Of a stretch of DNA of 64,000 nt, positions 42,254-51,404 are shown in pieces. The stretch comes from Pseudonocardia autotrophica (lineage in GTDB: Bacteria; Actinomycetota; Actinomycetes; Mycobacteriales; Pseudonocardiaceae), in contig NZ_AP018920.1 in NCBI RefSeq assembly GCF_003945385.1, positions 4,898,001 through 4,962,000 of the forward strand, in the 5' to 3' direction. Position 1 is the first letter of the stretch. Each line of letters begins with the position of its first letter. The translations under genes were made by a program, and so were the position numbers. The notes beneath the pieces were generated by a model. The model saw only the letters and a program-made list of their open reading frames with translations. It searched no databases and was not told the DNA's origin.

Positions 42254-42291
42254 ACCCACCTGCGGAGTCGCGAGGTGGGTCCTACAGATTA
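42254..42291 (-). promoter_or_regulatory. glyS promoter -10 and 5' leader hairpin
   Basis: TAATCT (reverse of 42286-42291) is a good -10. ACCCACCT (42254-42261) and AGGTGGGT (42273-42280) form an 8-bp stem that would lie at the very 5' end of the glyS message, possibly stabilising it. Confidence 0.45.
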
Positions 42292-42325
42292 CCGACCCGG
42301 CATAACCCGATTCCGCCCGCCCGGT

Positions 42326-42655
42326 TCAGGTGAGCAGTGAGGGGTGGCGGGCAGCGGAGCCGCCGGGTGTCACCGACAGCAGGGTCTCGTGTGTCGACTC
42401 GGTGCTGGTGTCGGCCTCGGCCAGCAACGGGTGCACGTGCTCGCGCACCGGGAACGGCCCGAGCGCACGCCGGTAGGCGTCGACCGAGTCGAAGCGGACC
42501 GTCAGCACCCACTGCTCCGGGGCCTCGATGGCGCGGCCGGCCTCGCCGCCGCGGCAGCCCGGCTGGGCGGCGAGGAGCTCCAGCGCACGGGCGGCGCGAT
42601 CGGTGAATCGGGGGACGTCGTCGGGCGACACGGAGAACCGGCAGACCAGCAGCAC
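42326..42655 (-). CDS. Antibiotic-biosynthesis-monooxygenase (ABM) domain protein
   Basis: A 109-residue dimeric alpha/beta-barrel ABM-fold protein (VCRFSVSPDDVPRFTDRAAR, AIEAPEQWVLTVRFDSVDAY, VREHVHPLLAEA). These small proteins can be cofactor-free oxygenases or detoxifying enzymes; no catalytic residue set is diagnostic here. GTG 42655. It is divergent from the ArsR-Zur genes and not coupled to glyS. Confidence 0.82.
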   Translation of the reverse strand: MLLVCRFSVSPDDVPRFTDRAARALELLAAQPGCRGGEAGRAIEAPEQWVLTVRFDSVDAYRRALGPFPVREHVHPLLAEADTSTESTHETLLSVTPGGSAARHPSLLT

Positions 42656-42759
42656 GGCGCGACGATAACGAACACGCCTACCATGTCGGGTGCGGCCGGC
42701 TGGGCTCGATCAGCGCCGGGGGTGTGGCCGCCGCCTCCGGGGGACGGGACGGAACCACG

Positions 42760-43134
42760 ATGTCTGCCGCAGCGGAGACCACCCGGACCCCGGGGACCGA
42801 CGAGCACGCCGGGGAGCACCACCCGGCGCCGGCTCCCGGCCCTCTGCGTGATCCGCGCACCCTGGCAGCGGCCGGTGACCTGCTGCGCGCGCTGGCGGCG
42901 CCGGTGCGGATCGCGATCGTGCTGCAGCTCCTGGAGCACGCGCGCTGCGTGCACGACCTGGTGGACGCCCTCGGGGTCACCCAGCCGCTGATCAGCCAGC
43001 ACCTGCGGGTGCTGAAGTCCGCCGGTGTGGTCGAAGGTGAACGAAAGGGACGTGAGGTGCTCTACTCCCTGGTCGACGACCATCTCGCCCACATCGTGGT
43101 GGACGCGGTGGCGCATGTGGAGGAGGACTCGTGA
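42760..43134 (+). CDS. ArsR-family regulator upstream of zur
   Basis: A 124-residue winged-helix regulator started at ATG 42760. HTH: LRALAAPVRIAIVLQLLEHA, then the recognition helix VTQPLISQHLRVLKSAGVVE (residues about 35-105), wing GERKGREVLYSLVDDHLAHI. The C-terminal HIVVDAVAHVEED gives a metal-site pattern like SmtB/CzrA (His and Asp/Glu in the last helix). That suggests a zinc sensor. Its stop overlaps the GTG of zur (GTGA), so the two zinc regulators are co-expressed. Confidence 0.9.
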   Translation: MSAAAETTRTPGTDEHAGEHHPAPAPGPLRDPRTLAAAGDLLRALAAPVRIAIVLQLLEHARCVHDLVDALGVTQPLISQHLRVLKSAGVVEGERKGREVLYSLVDDHLAHIVVDAVAHVEEDS

Positions 43135-43604
43135 GCGATCAGGCGGTGCACGACGGCACGGACCAGGCCGGACGGGCCGGACGGGCCGCGCGCTCGACCG
43201 CCGGGCCACGCGGGATCCGCGCGACCCGGCAGCGGGCGGCGGTCATCGCACTGCTCGACCGGATCGAGGACTTCCGCTCCGCCCAGGAGATCCACGAGGA
43301 GCTCCGCCGCACCGGCGAGGGCATCGGGCTGACGACGGTCTACCGCACCCTGCAGACCCTCGCCGAGGGCAGCGAGGTCGACGTGTTGCGCACCGGCTCC
43401 GGCGAGGCCGTCTACCGGCGTTGCGCCAGCGAGCACCACCACCATCACCTGGTCTGCCGCCGGTGCGGGGCCGCCGTGGAGATCGAGGGGCCCGCCGTCG
43501 AGTCGTGGGCCCAGTCGATCGCCGAGCAGCACGGCTACACCGATCTCTCGCACACCCTGGAGATCTTCGGGCTGTGCCGGGCGTGCTCGGCGTCCCGCGG
43601 CTGA
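43131..43604 (+). CDS. zur: Fur-family zinc uptake regulator
   Basis: A 157-residue Fur-family repressor. DNA-binding domain residues about 25-95 (TRQRAAVIALLDRIEDFRSA, TGEGIGLTTVYRTLQTLAEG). The metal-sensing region SEHHHHHLVCRRCGAAVEIE has a CxxC structural zinc pair (LVCRRCG and LCRACSAS) and the His-rich regulatory site. The pairing with an upstream ArsR sensor is the usual zur arrangement. Starts at GTG 43131, overlapping the ArsR stop. Confidence 0.93.
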   Translation: MSDQAVHDGTDQAGRAGRAARSTAGPRGIRATRQRAAVIALLDRIEDFRSAQEIHEELRRTGEGIGLTTVYRTLQTLAEGSEVDVLRTGSGEAVYRRCASEHHHHHLVCRRCGAAVEIEGPAVESWAQSIAEQHGYTDLSHTLEIFGLCRACSASRG

Positions 43605-43674
43605 TACCCGCGGGCCCGGTGCGCGACGGCCTGACGGGCGGCTGCCGTGTCCCGGCCCGTCCGCCACTCCGGGT

Positions 43675-45030
43675 TCAGCGGTCGCAGCCCGGGAGGCCGG
43701 GCCGCTCCCCCAGCCCGAACGGGTCCAGCGGGCGCGGGTCCGGGGTGGGCGTCCAGCGGCCGTCGAGAATCGCGTAGGTCCACTGCGGACCGCGCCGGGC
43801 CAGCCGGCCGAGCGCGTCCACCAGCCGGTCGACGTCCGACGGCGTGGTGCGCAGGCCGAGCGAGGCGCGAACGGCGTCGTCGCCGTCGTTGCAGCGGGCG
43901 AGCAGCGGGTGCGCACAGAACCGGCCGTCCCGCACCCCGATGCCGTACTCCGCGGACAGCACCGCCGCGACCAGCCCGGCCGGGAGGTCGCCGAGGGTGA
44001 AGGAGATCGTCGCGGTCCGGTCCGGCGCGTCGTCGAAGATCGACAGCGTGCGCAGCCCGGGGACCGACGCCAGCCCGGTGTGCAGGCGTGCGGCGAGCGC
44101 ACGCTCGTGCGCGGGCACCTCGTCGTCGATCACCGGCTCCAGCTCGCGGCAGGCCGCCGCCAGCGCGGCCGCGCCCAGCACGTTCGGCGTGCCACCCTCG
44201 TGCCGCTGCGGCGCCGGCAGCCAGGCCACCTCGGTGCGGTCCCCGGCGACGGCGACCGAGCGCACCGCCCCACCGCCGGCGAGGTGTGGCTGCGCCGCGT
44301 CCAGCCAGTCACCGCGCCCGACCAGCACACCGGCCCCGAACGGCGCGTAGATCTTGTGCCCGGACAGCGCGAGGTAGTCGGCGCCCCAGCCGGCCAGGTC
44401 GAGCCTGCGGTGCGGGGCGAGCTGGGCGGCGTCCACGCAGACCCGGGCACCGGCGGCGTGCGCGATCGCCACGATCTCGGCGACCGGCAGCAGCTCACCG
44501 GTCACGTTCGACGCCCCGGTGACGGCCACCAGCGCGGTGTCCGGCCGGGCCGCCAGCTCGGCGCGCAGCGCCTGCAGCGTGTCGCCGATCGTCCGGCCCG
44601 CCGGGACGACCCGGTGCCCGGAGTGCCGCCAGGCCAGCAGCGTCGCGTGGTGCTCCAGGTCCAGCGTCAGCACCGGGCCCGGGACCGCGCGGGCGAGCAA
44701 CCCGAGCGCGTCGGTGGTGTTGCGGGTGAACACCACGACGTCGTCGGGCCGGGCGCGCACGAAGCGGGCGACATCGGCACGCGCGTTCTCCAGCAGCGAC
44801 GTGCACACCCGCGAGGTGTAACCGGCGCCCCGGTGCACGCTGCCGTGATAGGGTAGCACCTGCGCGACGTGCGCGGTGACCGCGGCGAGAGCCGGCGTCG
44901 AGGCGGCGGAGTCGAGATCGCAGTAGCCGACCCGTCCGCCGTCGACCAGCGGCACGGTCAGATCGGCACCGGTGACCGCCGGGAGCTCGGCGGCCGGGCG
45001 GGTGGTCTCGTGCAGCAGGGCAGCGGTCAT
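43675..45030 (-). CDS. Class V aminotransferase (cysteine desulfurase/selenocysteine lyase-like)
   Basis: A 451-residue PLP enzyme. PLP lysine is in YLALSGHKIYAPFGAGVLVG (near residue 240), with GASNVTGELLPVAEIVAIAH and VFTRNTTDALGLL upstream. It is shaped like NifS/SufS-related lyases but has a long C-terminal tail after the catalytic domain. I start at ATG 45030; upstream sequence is a SAM riboswitch, so the enzyme belongs to sulfur or methionine-related metabolism. A role in cysteine/sulfur transfer or ergothioneine-like desulfuration is inference. Expected control: repressed when SAM is high. Confidence 0.9.
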   Translation of the reverse strand: MTAALLHETTRPAAELPAVTGADLTVPLVDGGRVGYCDLDSAASTPALAAVTAHVAQVLPYHGSVHRGAGYTSRVCTSLLENARADVARFVRARPDDVVVFTRNTTDALGLLARAVPGPVLTLDLEHHATLLAWRHSGHRVVPAGRTIGDTLQALRAELAARPDTALVAVTGASNVTGELLPVAEIVAIAHAAGARVCVDAAQLAPHRRLDLAGWGADYLALSGHKIYAPFGAGVLVGRGDWLDAAQPHLAGGGAVRSVAVAGDRTEVAWLPAPQRHEGGTPNVLGAAALAAACRELEPVIDDEVPAHERALAARLHTGLASVPGLRTLSIFDDAPDRTATISFTLGDLPAGLVAAVLSAEYGIGVRDGRFCAHPLLARCNDGDDAVRASLGLRTTPSDVDRLVDALGRLARRGPQWTYAILDGRWTPTPDPRPLDPFGLGERPGLPGCDR

Positions 45031-45039
45031 GATCGTCCT

Positions 45040-45085
45040 CCGGATCACAGGGATCCGGGGCAGCGCTGCTGCGGGTGCCGGATCC
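45040..45085 (-). promoter_or_regulatory. Mutually exclusive hairpins of the riboswitch expression platform
   Basis: The segment 45051-45058 (GGATCCGG, plus strand) can pair either with 45078-45085 (8 bp, upstream on the transcript) or with 45040-45046 (7 bp), which abuts the AGGAG of the aminotransferase (reverse 45035-45041). Pairing with the latter would hide the ribosome site; pairing with the former would free it. Confidence 0.55.
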
Positions 45086-45104
45086 GCGCTTGCCGGCGCG
45101 GGTG

Positions 45105-45200
45105 TCGCGACGGCCCGGTCATCACCCGGGGCACCCCACCGCGGAGGAGGGTTGCCGGCCAGCAAGCCGGGGCTTGACGCTGGCACTCGTGACCTTTTCG
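45105..45200 (-). promoter_or_regulatory. SAM-IV-type riboswitch upstream of the class V aminotransferase
   Basis: On the minus strand, from about 45196 to 45110, the sequence contains in order GGTCACGAGTGCCAGCG, CAAGCCCCGGCTTGCTGG, CCGGCAACCC, GGTGGGGTGCCCCGGG, and TGATGACC. These pieces match the conserved core of the actinobacterial SAM-IV class, which shares the SAM-I ligand site. The aptamer precedes a translation-type expression platform before ATG 45030. Confidence 0.88.
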
Positions 45201-45339
45201 GAGCGGGACGCTAGCACGATAGCCGCGCAGATCCACGCCGCCGGTGCGACGGCGAGGCACAGGTCACAGAACGTCTCATAACGCGACACCGTGCCGCGGC
45301 ACCCGCCGATACCGTGATCCATCGGAGGTGGGGTCGACG

Positions 45340-46023
45340 ATGACCGACACGCACGAGGACGGCGCACCCGGCGACGGGGGCCCCGTCGCACCGACGACGG
45401 TGCGACGGATCGACGTTCCGGAGTCCGGCGAGCTGGCACAGCTCGCGGCGGTCTTCGAGGACCTGCAGTACGTGCTGCGCTGCTGCGAGCACCTGGTGAC
45501 CGCGCTCGCCGGCCCGGAGTCCGGCCCGGTGCGGGTGGACGCCGATCCGGCGCTGGTCGAGGCGCTCTGGACCGGGGCGGTGATCGGCTACGTCCGCTGC
45601 TTCTCCGGGCGGACGAAGACTCTGACCGGAGCCGATCTGGAGAAGCTCGAGCTCGACGGCGACGTCGGCGACTTCCACGAGATGCTGCTCAAGCTCCGCG
45701 ACCACTACGCGTCCCGGCACGTCAATCCGCGCGAGTCGTACTCGATCGGGGTGGCCCAGTCGAACGACGGGGCACCCCGCGGCGTCGCGATCATCTCGAC
45801 CCCGCGGCCGCTGGTCGACGAGACGACGGTGCGGCTGCTCGGCCGGGTCGCCTACGGGCTGTCCGGGCTGGTCGACGCCCGGATGAAGAAGTCCCAGAAC
45901 GACGTGCTCGGCGTCGCGCACGACATGACACCCGCCCAGCTGTCCGCACTTCCGCTCGTCCATCTCGCCGACGAGCCGGATGCGGCCGGACCGGCCGACG
46001 GGGAGAGTCCCGCCACCGGATGA
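45340..46023 (+). CDS. Conserved actinobacterial hypothetical protein
   Basis: A 227-residue soluble protein; I do not recognise a domain. It has a conserved central helical segment (LAQLAAVFEDLQYVLRCCEH) and a beta-hairpin region (SIGVAQSNDGAPRGVAIIST) with an acidic Ala/Pro-rich tail. Start at ATG 45340 follows GGAGGTGGGG. It is transcribed away from the SAM-riboswitch gene and alone on its strand except for a DUF2795 gene downstream. Confidence 0.7.
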   Translation: MTDTHEDGAPGDGGPVAPTTVRRIDVPESGELAQLAAVFEDLQYVLRCCEHLVTALAGPESGPVRVDADPALVEALWTGAVIGYVRCFSGRTKTLTGADLEKLELDGDVGDFHEMLLKLRDHYASRHVNPRESYSIGVAQSNDGAPRGVAIISTPRPLVDETTVRLLGRVAYGLSGLVDARMKKSQNDVLGVAHDMTPAQLSALPLVHLADEPDAAGPADGESPATG

Positions 46024-46102
46024 CGCCGGCGATGCATGGATCGCCGCACACCGGTAACCCTCGTCGGGACGAACGATCACCGACGAGGAGGAATCTCCCG
46101 AG

Positions 46103-46438
46103 ATGACGACCCGCACGACCACCCCCGACGCCGTCCACGCCGCGCTGGACGGCGTCACGTTCCCGGCCGGTAAGGACCAGCTGACGGCCGGCGCCGAGCG
46201 CAACGGCGCGGGCGCCGCGACCGTCGAGGCGATCCGGGCCGTCCCGGCGGAGACCTACGACTCCGCCGCGGACGTCGTCGCCGCGGTCGACACCGCCGAC
46301 GAGTCCCGGGAGGAGACCGAGCAGCTCCGTGCGCAGCGGCGCACCGAGCACACCCACTCCGGGCTCTCGGAGGGGACCAAGGACGTCGACCCGGTCAACC
46401 CGATCGCCGAGGAGCTCGGCACGAACCGCAAGAAGTGA
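46103..46438 (+). CDS. DUF2795-domain protein
   Basis: A 111-residue small acidic protein with a DUF2795-like core (VHAALDGVTFPAGKDQLTAG, NGAGAATVEAIRAVPAETYD) and a charged C-terminus. DUF2795 proteins are common in actinomycetes and unknown in function. ATG 46103 follows GAGGAGG (46085-46091). It ends in a strong hairpin shared with the converging YbjN-like gene. Confidence 0.78.
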   Translation: MTTRTTTPDAVHAALDGVTFPAGKDQLTAGAERNGAGAATVEAIRAVPAETYDSAADVVAAVDTADESREETEQLRAQRRTEHTHSGLSEGTKDVDPVNPIAEELGTNRKK

Positions 46439-46445
46439 ACTGTCC

Positions 46446-46484
46446 CGGGTGGGCCGGGGGCGTACCGCCCCCACGGCCCACCCG
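46446..46484. terminator. Bidirectional terminator between DUF2795 and YbjN-like genes
   Basis: Outer arms CGGGTGGGCCG (46446-46456) and CGGCCCACCCG (46474-46484) enclose inner arms GGGGCG/CGCCCC with a 3-base loop and a 2-base bulge. Confidence 0.85.
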
Positions 46485-46487
46485 CGG

Positions 46488-46889
46488 TCACTCGTCGACC
46501 AGTTCCGCGCGCATGCTCGACGCCGACGACACGACCAGCATCAACAGCGTGCCCATCGGTGCCTCGGTCAGCCCGGCGGCCGGGAACGCGTAGCGCAGCG
46601 TCACGTCCCACCCGTGCTCGCCGCGCACCACCCGCGGGGTGCCGAACAGGCCCTCGCCCACACCGAGACCGACCCGGGACGGCACGTCCGGATCGGTCAG
46701 GTCCCAGGCGACCACGCAGGTGAGGTTGAGGACCGGCAGGCCCTCCTCCAGCTCGGTGCCCTGGACGACGCACAGCACACCGCCGTGCGCGAAGGTCAGC
46801 GCGCCGTCGTCGTCGACGACCACGTCGTGGAACCGCTCCAGCGCAGCCTGCGCGGTCCCGAGCATTCCGGTGATCACCGCGTCGGTCAC
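46488..46889 (-). CDS. YbjN-like/type III secretion chaperone-fold protein
   Basis: A 133-residue beta-alpha protein ([40 protein letters not shown]) resembling the YbjN/tetrameric chaperone fold, which is frequent in actinomycetes and of unknown role. GTG 46889 overlaps the stop of uppS (GTGA), so it is the tail gene of the uppS message. Confidence 0.65.
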   Translation of the reverse strand: MTDAVITGMLGTAQAALERFHDVVVDDDGALTFAHGGVLCVVQGTELEEGLPVLNLTCVVAWDLTDPDVPSRVGLGVGEGLFGTPRVVRGEHGWDVTLRYAFPAAGLTEAPMGTLLMLVVSSASSMRAELVDE

Positions 46890-47716
46890 TGCGCTGCTCC
46901 CTCGGCCAGGTCCGTGCTGCCTGTGCCGGCTGCGCTGCCTGTGCTGTCTTTCGCCCCGCCGAACCGCCGGTCCCGCCGGGCGTAGATCTCGATCGCCTGC
47001 CAGATGTGGCGGCGGTCGAAGTCCGGGAACAGCGTGTCCAGGAAGACCATCTCGGCATACGCACTCTGCCAGAGCAGGAAGTTCGACGTCCGCTGCTCCC
47101 CCGACGACCGCACGAACAGGTCGACGTCGGGCATGTCCGGCTCGTCCAGGTGCCGGGCGAGCATCCGCTCGTCGATCTTGTCCGGGTTGATCCGCCCCTC
47201 GGCGGCGAGCCGGGCGATCTGCCGGACCGAGTCGACGATCTCGGCCCGCCCCCCGTAGTTCACGCACATCGTGAGGTCCAGGACGTCGTTGTGCTTCGTC
47301 CGCTCCTCGGCGATCTCGAGCTCCTTGACGACCGAGCGCCAGAGCCGGGGCCGCCGGCCGGCCCACCGGACACGGACACCCAGCGCATCCATCTCGTCGA
47401 CCCGGCGCCGGATCACGTCGCGGTTGAAGCCCATCAGGAACCGGACCTCGTCCGGGCTGCGCCGCCAGTTCTCGGTGGAGAACGCGTAGGCCGACAGCCA
47501 GCGGACGCCCATGTCGATGCACCCGCGGGCGACATCCATCAGCGACGCCTCACCGCGCTTGTGCCCCTCCGTGCGGGGCAGGCCGCGGGCGTTCGCCCAG
47601 CGACCGTTGCCGTCCATCACGAGCGCGATGTGGCGCGGGATCAGCGCGGCGGGGATCGCCGGCGGCAGTGCGCCGGACGGGTGCGGCGGGGGAGGCTGGA
47701 ACGGCACGTACAGCAC
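46886..47716 (-). CDS. uppS: Isoprenyl transferase (undecaprenyl/decaprenyl diphosphate synthase)
   Basis: A 276-residue cis-prenyltransferase. Landmarks: [20 protein letters not shown] (the catalytic Asp region near residue 35), [36 protein letters not shown], and [20 protein letters not shown]. It adds isopentenyl units to make the lipid carrier for peptidoglycan and arabinogalactan; chain length (C50 or C55) cannot be read here. GTG 47716 gives a short Pro-rich N-terminus; the core starts near residue 28. Confidence 0.95.
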   Translation of the reverse strand: MLYVPFQPPPPHPSGALPPAIPAALIPRHIALVMDGNGRWANARGLPRTEGHKRGEASLMDVARGCIDMGVRWLSAYAFSTENWRRSPDEVRFLMGFNRDVIRRRVDEMDALGVRVRWAGRRPRLWRSVVKELEIAEERTKHNDVLDLTMCVNYGGRAEIVDSVRQIARLAAEGRINPDKIDERMLARHLDEPDMPDVDLFVRSSGEQRTSNFLLWQSAYAEMVFLDTLFPDFDRRHIWQAIEIYARRDRRFGGAKDSTGSAAGTGSTDLAEGAAQ

Positions 47717-47733
47717 CCTACGTCGGTGCCGGA

Positions 47734-48129
47734 TCAGATCCGGAACTGCTCGTCGGGCTCCTCACGCACCGGCCATGCCGGCACCTCGGAGTCCTCCAAC
47801 CGCTCCACCGTCCGGCGCAGCTCACGCATCCCGCGGTGGTCGCGGGCGCGGTCGACCTCGGAGAGCGGCTCGCTGTCCTCCGGGCGGATCACCGGCAGCA
47901 TCGGGATCGCCGGCCAGGCTCCGTCCTCGGTGCGGGCCCGCACCTGGCGCATGGCTCGCGTCGGACCGTCCGGCGGGGACTCGGGCAGCAGCTCGGTCCG
48001 CACCGGGATCAGCTGGGTGGGCGCGACCGGCAGCCGCTGGGTCGCAACGGCGAGCCGGCGGGTGCGCTCGGCCGCAGCCGCGTCGTCGCGACCGTCCCGG
48101 CCGTCCCGCGGGGTGTGGGGTGGGGTCAC
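47734..48129 (-). CDS. Small conserved protein between uppS and recO
   Basis: A 131-residue polar, Arg/Glu/Pro-rich protein ([20 protein letters not shown] at the C-terminal end). No domain recognised. GTG 48129 is the likely start. It lies between recO and uppS in the same orientation; its conservation outside this group cannot be judged here. Confidence 0.55.
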   Translation of the reverse strand: MTPPHTPRDGRDGRDDAAAAERTRRLAVATQRLPVAPTQLIPVRTELLPESPPDGPTRAMRQVRARTEDGAWPAIPMLPVIRPEDSEPLSEVDRARDHRGMRELRRTVERLEDSEVPAWPVREEPDEQFRI

Positions 48130-48215
48130 GTGCGTCTCCGTCGGATCCGATCGGTTCGGTTCGATCACGGGAGCGTAACGACCCGCGGAGGTGGGTTGCC
48201 CGGTGGAAGCCCGGA

Positions 48216-49097
48216 TCACCCGGTGGAGTCGGCGGGTGTGGCGTGCTGCGCGACCGGCGGTCCGCCCGCCACCGGCACCGACCCGGCCGGACCGTTCGGC
48301 GTCGCCGGGGCACCTTCCGACGGGCGTTGCGGCACAGCAGGATCCCGAACGGGCCGGGACCGGGCCCGGCGATCCACCAGCGGCAGCGACCGGAGCTGGC
48401 GCTCCAGGTGCCACTGCAGGTGTGCCGCGACCAGACCGCTGGCCTCCCGCCGGGTCGGGTCGCCGGAGGCGTCGGCGACGGCCCAGTCACCGTGCAGCAG
48501 CGCCTCGAGCAGGGTGACCGTCTCGGCCGCCGGGGTGACCGATCCGGGCGGACGGCAGCGCGGGCAGACCATCCCGCCACCGGCGACGGTGAACGCCCGG
48601 TGCGGGCCCGGTGTGGCACAGCGCGCGCAGTCCGACAGCGACGGCGCCCACCCGGCGTGGCTCATCGCCCGCAGCAGGAACGCGTCCAGCACCAGCGCCG
48701 GTTCGCGGAGGCCGTCGGCCAGCGCCCGGGTCGCGCCGAGCAGCAGCAGGTACACCCGCAGCGACGGCTCCCCCTCCTCGGAGACCAGCCGGTCGGCGGT
48801 CTCCAGGATCGCGCAGCCGCAGGAGTACGCCCCCCAATCGGCCACGATCGCCGGCGCGAACGCGTCGAGCGTCTGGGCCTGGGTGACGACGTCGAGCGTG
48901 CGGCCGGTGTAGCACTGCACGTCGACGTGGTTGAACGGCTCCAGCCGCGCCCCCCAGCGCGACCGGGTGCGCCGCACACCCTTCGCGACCACCCGGATCT
49001 TCCCCCGCTGCCGGGTGAGCATCGTGACGATCCGGTCGGCCTCGCCGAGCTTCTGCACGCGCAACACGATTCCGGTGTCGCGGTACAGCTGGGCCAT
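48216..49097 (-). CDS. recO: DNA repair protein RecO
   Basis: A 293-residue recombination mediator. The N-terminal OB-fold ([40 protein letters not shown]) is followed by the helical domain and a zinc site (CARCATPG ... MVCPRC, residues about 155-182). RecO loads RecA onto SSB-coated single strands in gap repair. The C-terminal 60 residues are a Pro/Ala tail. Lies between era and uppS as in other actinomycetes. Confidence 0.96.
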   Translation of the reverse strand: MAQLYRDTGIVLRVQKLGEADRIVTMLTRQRGKIRVVAKGVRRTRSRWGARLEPFNHVDVQCYTGRTLDVVTQAQTLDAFAPAIVADWGAYSCGCAILETADRLVSEEGEPSLRVYLLLLGATRALADGLREPALVLDAFLLRAMSHAGWAPSLSDCARCATPGPHRAFTVAGGGMVCPRCRPPGSVTPAAETVTLLEALLHGDWAVADASGDPTRREASGLVAAHLQWHLERQLRSLPLVDRRARSRPVRDPAVPQRPSEGAPATPNGPAGSVPVAGGPPVAQHATPADSTG

Positions 49098-49143
49098 GCA
49101 CCCAGCGTAGGCGCTGCCCTGCGGCCCGGCGCGCGGGCTCGGC

Positions 49144-50049
49144 TCAGAAGCCGAGCTTGCGCAGCTGCTTGGGGTCGCGCTGCCAGTTCTCCGCGATCTT
49201 CACGTGCAGATCGAGGTAGACCCTCGTGCCGAGCAGCTTCTCGATCTGGCGCCGCGCGTCCGTGCCGACCTGCTTCAGTCGGGCGCCGCCGCGGCCGATC
49301 ACGATGCCCTTCTGGCTGGACCGCTCGACCCAGACGATCGCGTGGATCTCCAGCAGGTTCGTCTTCTCGATGGTCTCCTCGACCGTGACCGCGATCGAGT
49401 GCGGCAGCTCGTCGCGCACGCCCTCCAGCGCCGCCTCCCGGATGAGCTCGGCGACCAGGGTCTCCTCGGGCTCGTCGGTGAGGTCACCGTCCGGGTAGAG
49501 CTGCGGGCCCTCCGGCAGCTGCGCGACCAGCAGATCGGCCAGCAGCGCCACCTGGAACCCGGACTGCGCCGAGGTCGGGACGACCTCGGTGAACTCCATC
49601 AGGCCCGCGACCTCGGCCAGCCGCTCGGCCACCTGCTCCGGCGGCGCCAGGTCGGTCTTGGTGACGACGGCGACCACCGGGGTGTGCGCCGCGACCTTGC
49701 GCAGCTCGTCGGCGATGAACCGGTCACCGCGGCCGACCTTCTCGTTCGCCGGGACGCAGAACCCGACCACGTCGACCGCCGCCCAGGTCTCGCGCACCAC
49801 GTCGTTCAGCCGGGACCCGAGCAGGGTCCGCGGCCGGTGCAGGCCGGGCGTGTCCACCAGGACGATCTGCGCGTCCTCGCGGTGCACGATCCCGCGGATC
49901 GCGTGTCGGGTCGTCTGCGGACGGCTGGAGGTGATCGCGACCTTCTGGCCGACCAGGGCGTTGGTCAGCGTGGACTTGCCGGCGTTGGGCCGGCCGACGA
50001 AGCAGGCGAAACCGGACCGGAAGCCCTCGGGAGATGCGGGAAGTGTCAT
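49144..50049 (-). CDS. era: GTPase Era
   Basis: A 301-residue Ras-like GTPase with C-terminal KH domain. G1 GRPNAGKST (near residue 20), G2 [12 protein letters not shown]3 [13 protein letters not shown]4 VVTKTDL, and the KH signature [19 protein letters not shown] near 250. Era binds the 3' end of 16S rRNA during 30S assembly. ATG 50049 overlaps the TGA of lhgO (ATGA). Confidence 0.97.
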   Translation of the reverse strand: MTLPASPEGFRSGFACFVGRPNAGKSTLTNALVGQKVAITSSRPQTTRHAIRGIVHREDAQIVLVDTPGLHRPRTLLGSRLNDVVRETWAAVDVVGFCVPANEKVGRGDRFIADELRKVAAHTPVVAVVTKTDLAPPEQVAERLAEVAGLMEFTEVVPTSAQSGFQVALLADLLVAQLPEGPQLYPDGDLTDEPEETLVAELIREAALEGVRDELPHSIAVTVEETIEKTNLLEIHAIVWVERSSQKGIVIGRGGARLKQVGTDARRQIEKLLGTRVYLDLHVKIAENWQRDPKQLRKLGF

Positions 50050-51326
50050 GCGGCGGCACCCAGCCGGCCGAGGATCTCCCGGCCGATCGGCAGCGCGGCG
50101 GTCGCCGCCGGGGACGGCGCGTTGAGCACGTGCAGGATCGATCCCGCACCGCCGGCGCCGTCCGAGCCGGGCTGGTCGAGGAACAGGAAGTCGTCGACCA
50201 GGGTGCCGTCGGCCTTGACCGCCTGCGCCCGGACACCGGCGCCGGCCGGGTGCAGGTCCTCGGCCGTCACGTCGGGCAGCATCCGCTGGATCTGGCGGAC
50301 CATCGCCTTGCGCGACAGCGACCGCTGCACCTCGCCGATGCCATAGCGCCAGTGCTTGCGGGCGATCCTGATCATGCCGGGGTAGGTGAGCGTGCCGAGC
50401 AGCTCCGCGGGCCGGATCGTGCGCCAGTCGTAGCCCTCCCTGGCCATCGCCAGCACGGCGTTCGGCCCGGCGTGCACGTGACCGTCGATACCGCGGGTGG
50501 CGTGCACCCCGAGGAACGGGAACTCCGGATCCGGCACCGGGTAGATCAGCCCGCGGACCAGCGAGGCCGCCCTCTCGGAGAAGCCGGAGTACTCGCCGCG
50601 GAACGGCACGATCCGCACGCCGGGATCGGCTCCGGCCAGGGTCGCCAGCTCGTCGCAGCGCAGGCCGCCGCAGACCACGACCCGCTTGCCGAGCAGGTCC
50701 CCGCCGGAGGTGCGGACCACCACGTCGGACGGCCGCCGGGCGAACCCGGTGACGGCCCGGCCCAGGTGCACCTCGCCGCCGCCCTTCTCCACCAGCTCGC
50801 CCAGCTTCTCGGCGACCGAGCGGTAGTCGCAGATGCCGGTCGAGGGCACCCACAGCGCGGCGAGACCCCGCACGTCCGGCTCGTAGGTCTTCATCCCGTG
50901 CTCGTCGAGCCGGTGGTTCTCGACGCCGTTCGCCTCACCGCGGCGGGCCAGCGCGTCGAGCCGGGGCAGCTCCTCCGGCTCGGTGGCCACCACCAGCTTC
51001 CCGCACACCTGGTGTGGCAGGTCGTACTCACGGCAGAACGCGACCGTCTCCGCACACCCGGCGACCGCGAGCCGGGCCTTGTAGCCGCCCGGTGCGTAGT
51101 AGAGGCCGGAGTGGATGACGTTCGAGTTGTTCCCGGTCTGGTGGTTCGCCAGTCGTGGCTCCCGCTCGACGACGGCGACCGACAGCCCCGCGTTGGTCGC
51201 GGCGAACGCCGTGGCCAGGCCGACGATCCCGCCGCCGACGACCACCAGATCGTAGGACGGGGTCGCGGGCAGTCCGGCTCCGGCCGGGGCGCTCCCGGTG
51301 GAGCCGTCGCGGTCGCTTCCAGCCAT
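50046..51326 (-). CDS. lhgO: L-2-hydroxyglutarate oxidase
   Basis: A 426-residue FAD enzyme. FAD Rossmann YDLVVVGGGIVGLATAFAA at residues 25-43; the LHGO signature HQTGNNSNVIHSGLYYAPGG at about 63-82; HVHAGPNAVLAMAREGYDWR near 287-306. It oxidises L-2-hydroxyglutarate, a metabolic by-product, passing electrons to the membrane. ATG 51326. Odd placement: it stands between era and the CorC-like gene, where most actinomycetes have no insertion; its stop overlaps the era start, so it is now in the housekeeping operon. Confidence 0.92.
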   Translation of the reverse strand: MAGSDRDGSTGSAPAGAGLPATPSYDLVVVGGGIVGLATAFAATNAGLSVAVVEREPRLANHQTGNNSNVIHSGLYYAPGGYKARLAVAGCAETVAFCREYDLPHQVCGKLVVATEPEELPRLDALARRGEANGVENHRLDEHGMKTYEPDVRGLAALWVPSTGICDYRSVAEKLGELVEKGGGEVHLGRAVTGFARRPSDVVVRTSGGDLLGKRVVVCGGLRCDELATLAGADPGVRIVPFRGEYSGFSERAASLVRGLIYPVPDPEFPFLGVHATRGIDGHVHAGPNAVLAMAREGYDWRTIRPAELLGTLTYPGMIRIARKHWRYGIGEVQRSLSRKAMVRQIQRMLPDVTAEDLHPAGAGVRAQAVKADGTLVDDFLFLDQPGSDGAGGAGSILHVLNAPSPAATAALPIGREILGRLGAAA

Positions 51327-51404
51327 CGGTTCCTCCTCCGGTCCCGCGGAGGCGGGGCCGTTGTGTTGCTCGTCCGCACGGCCGGTCCGGGCCGTGGCGG
51401 GTTG

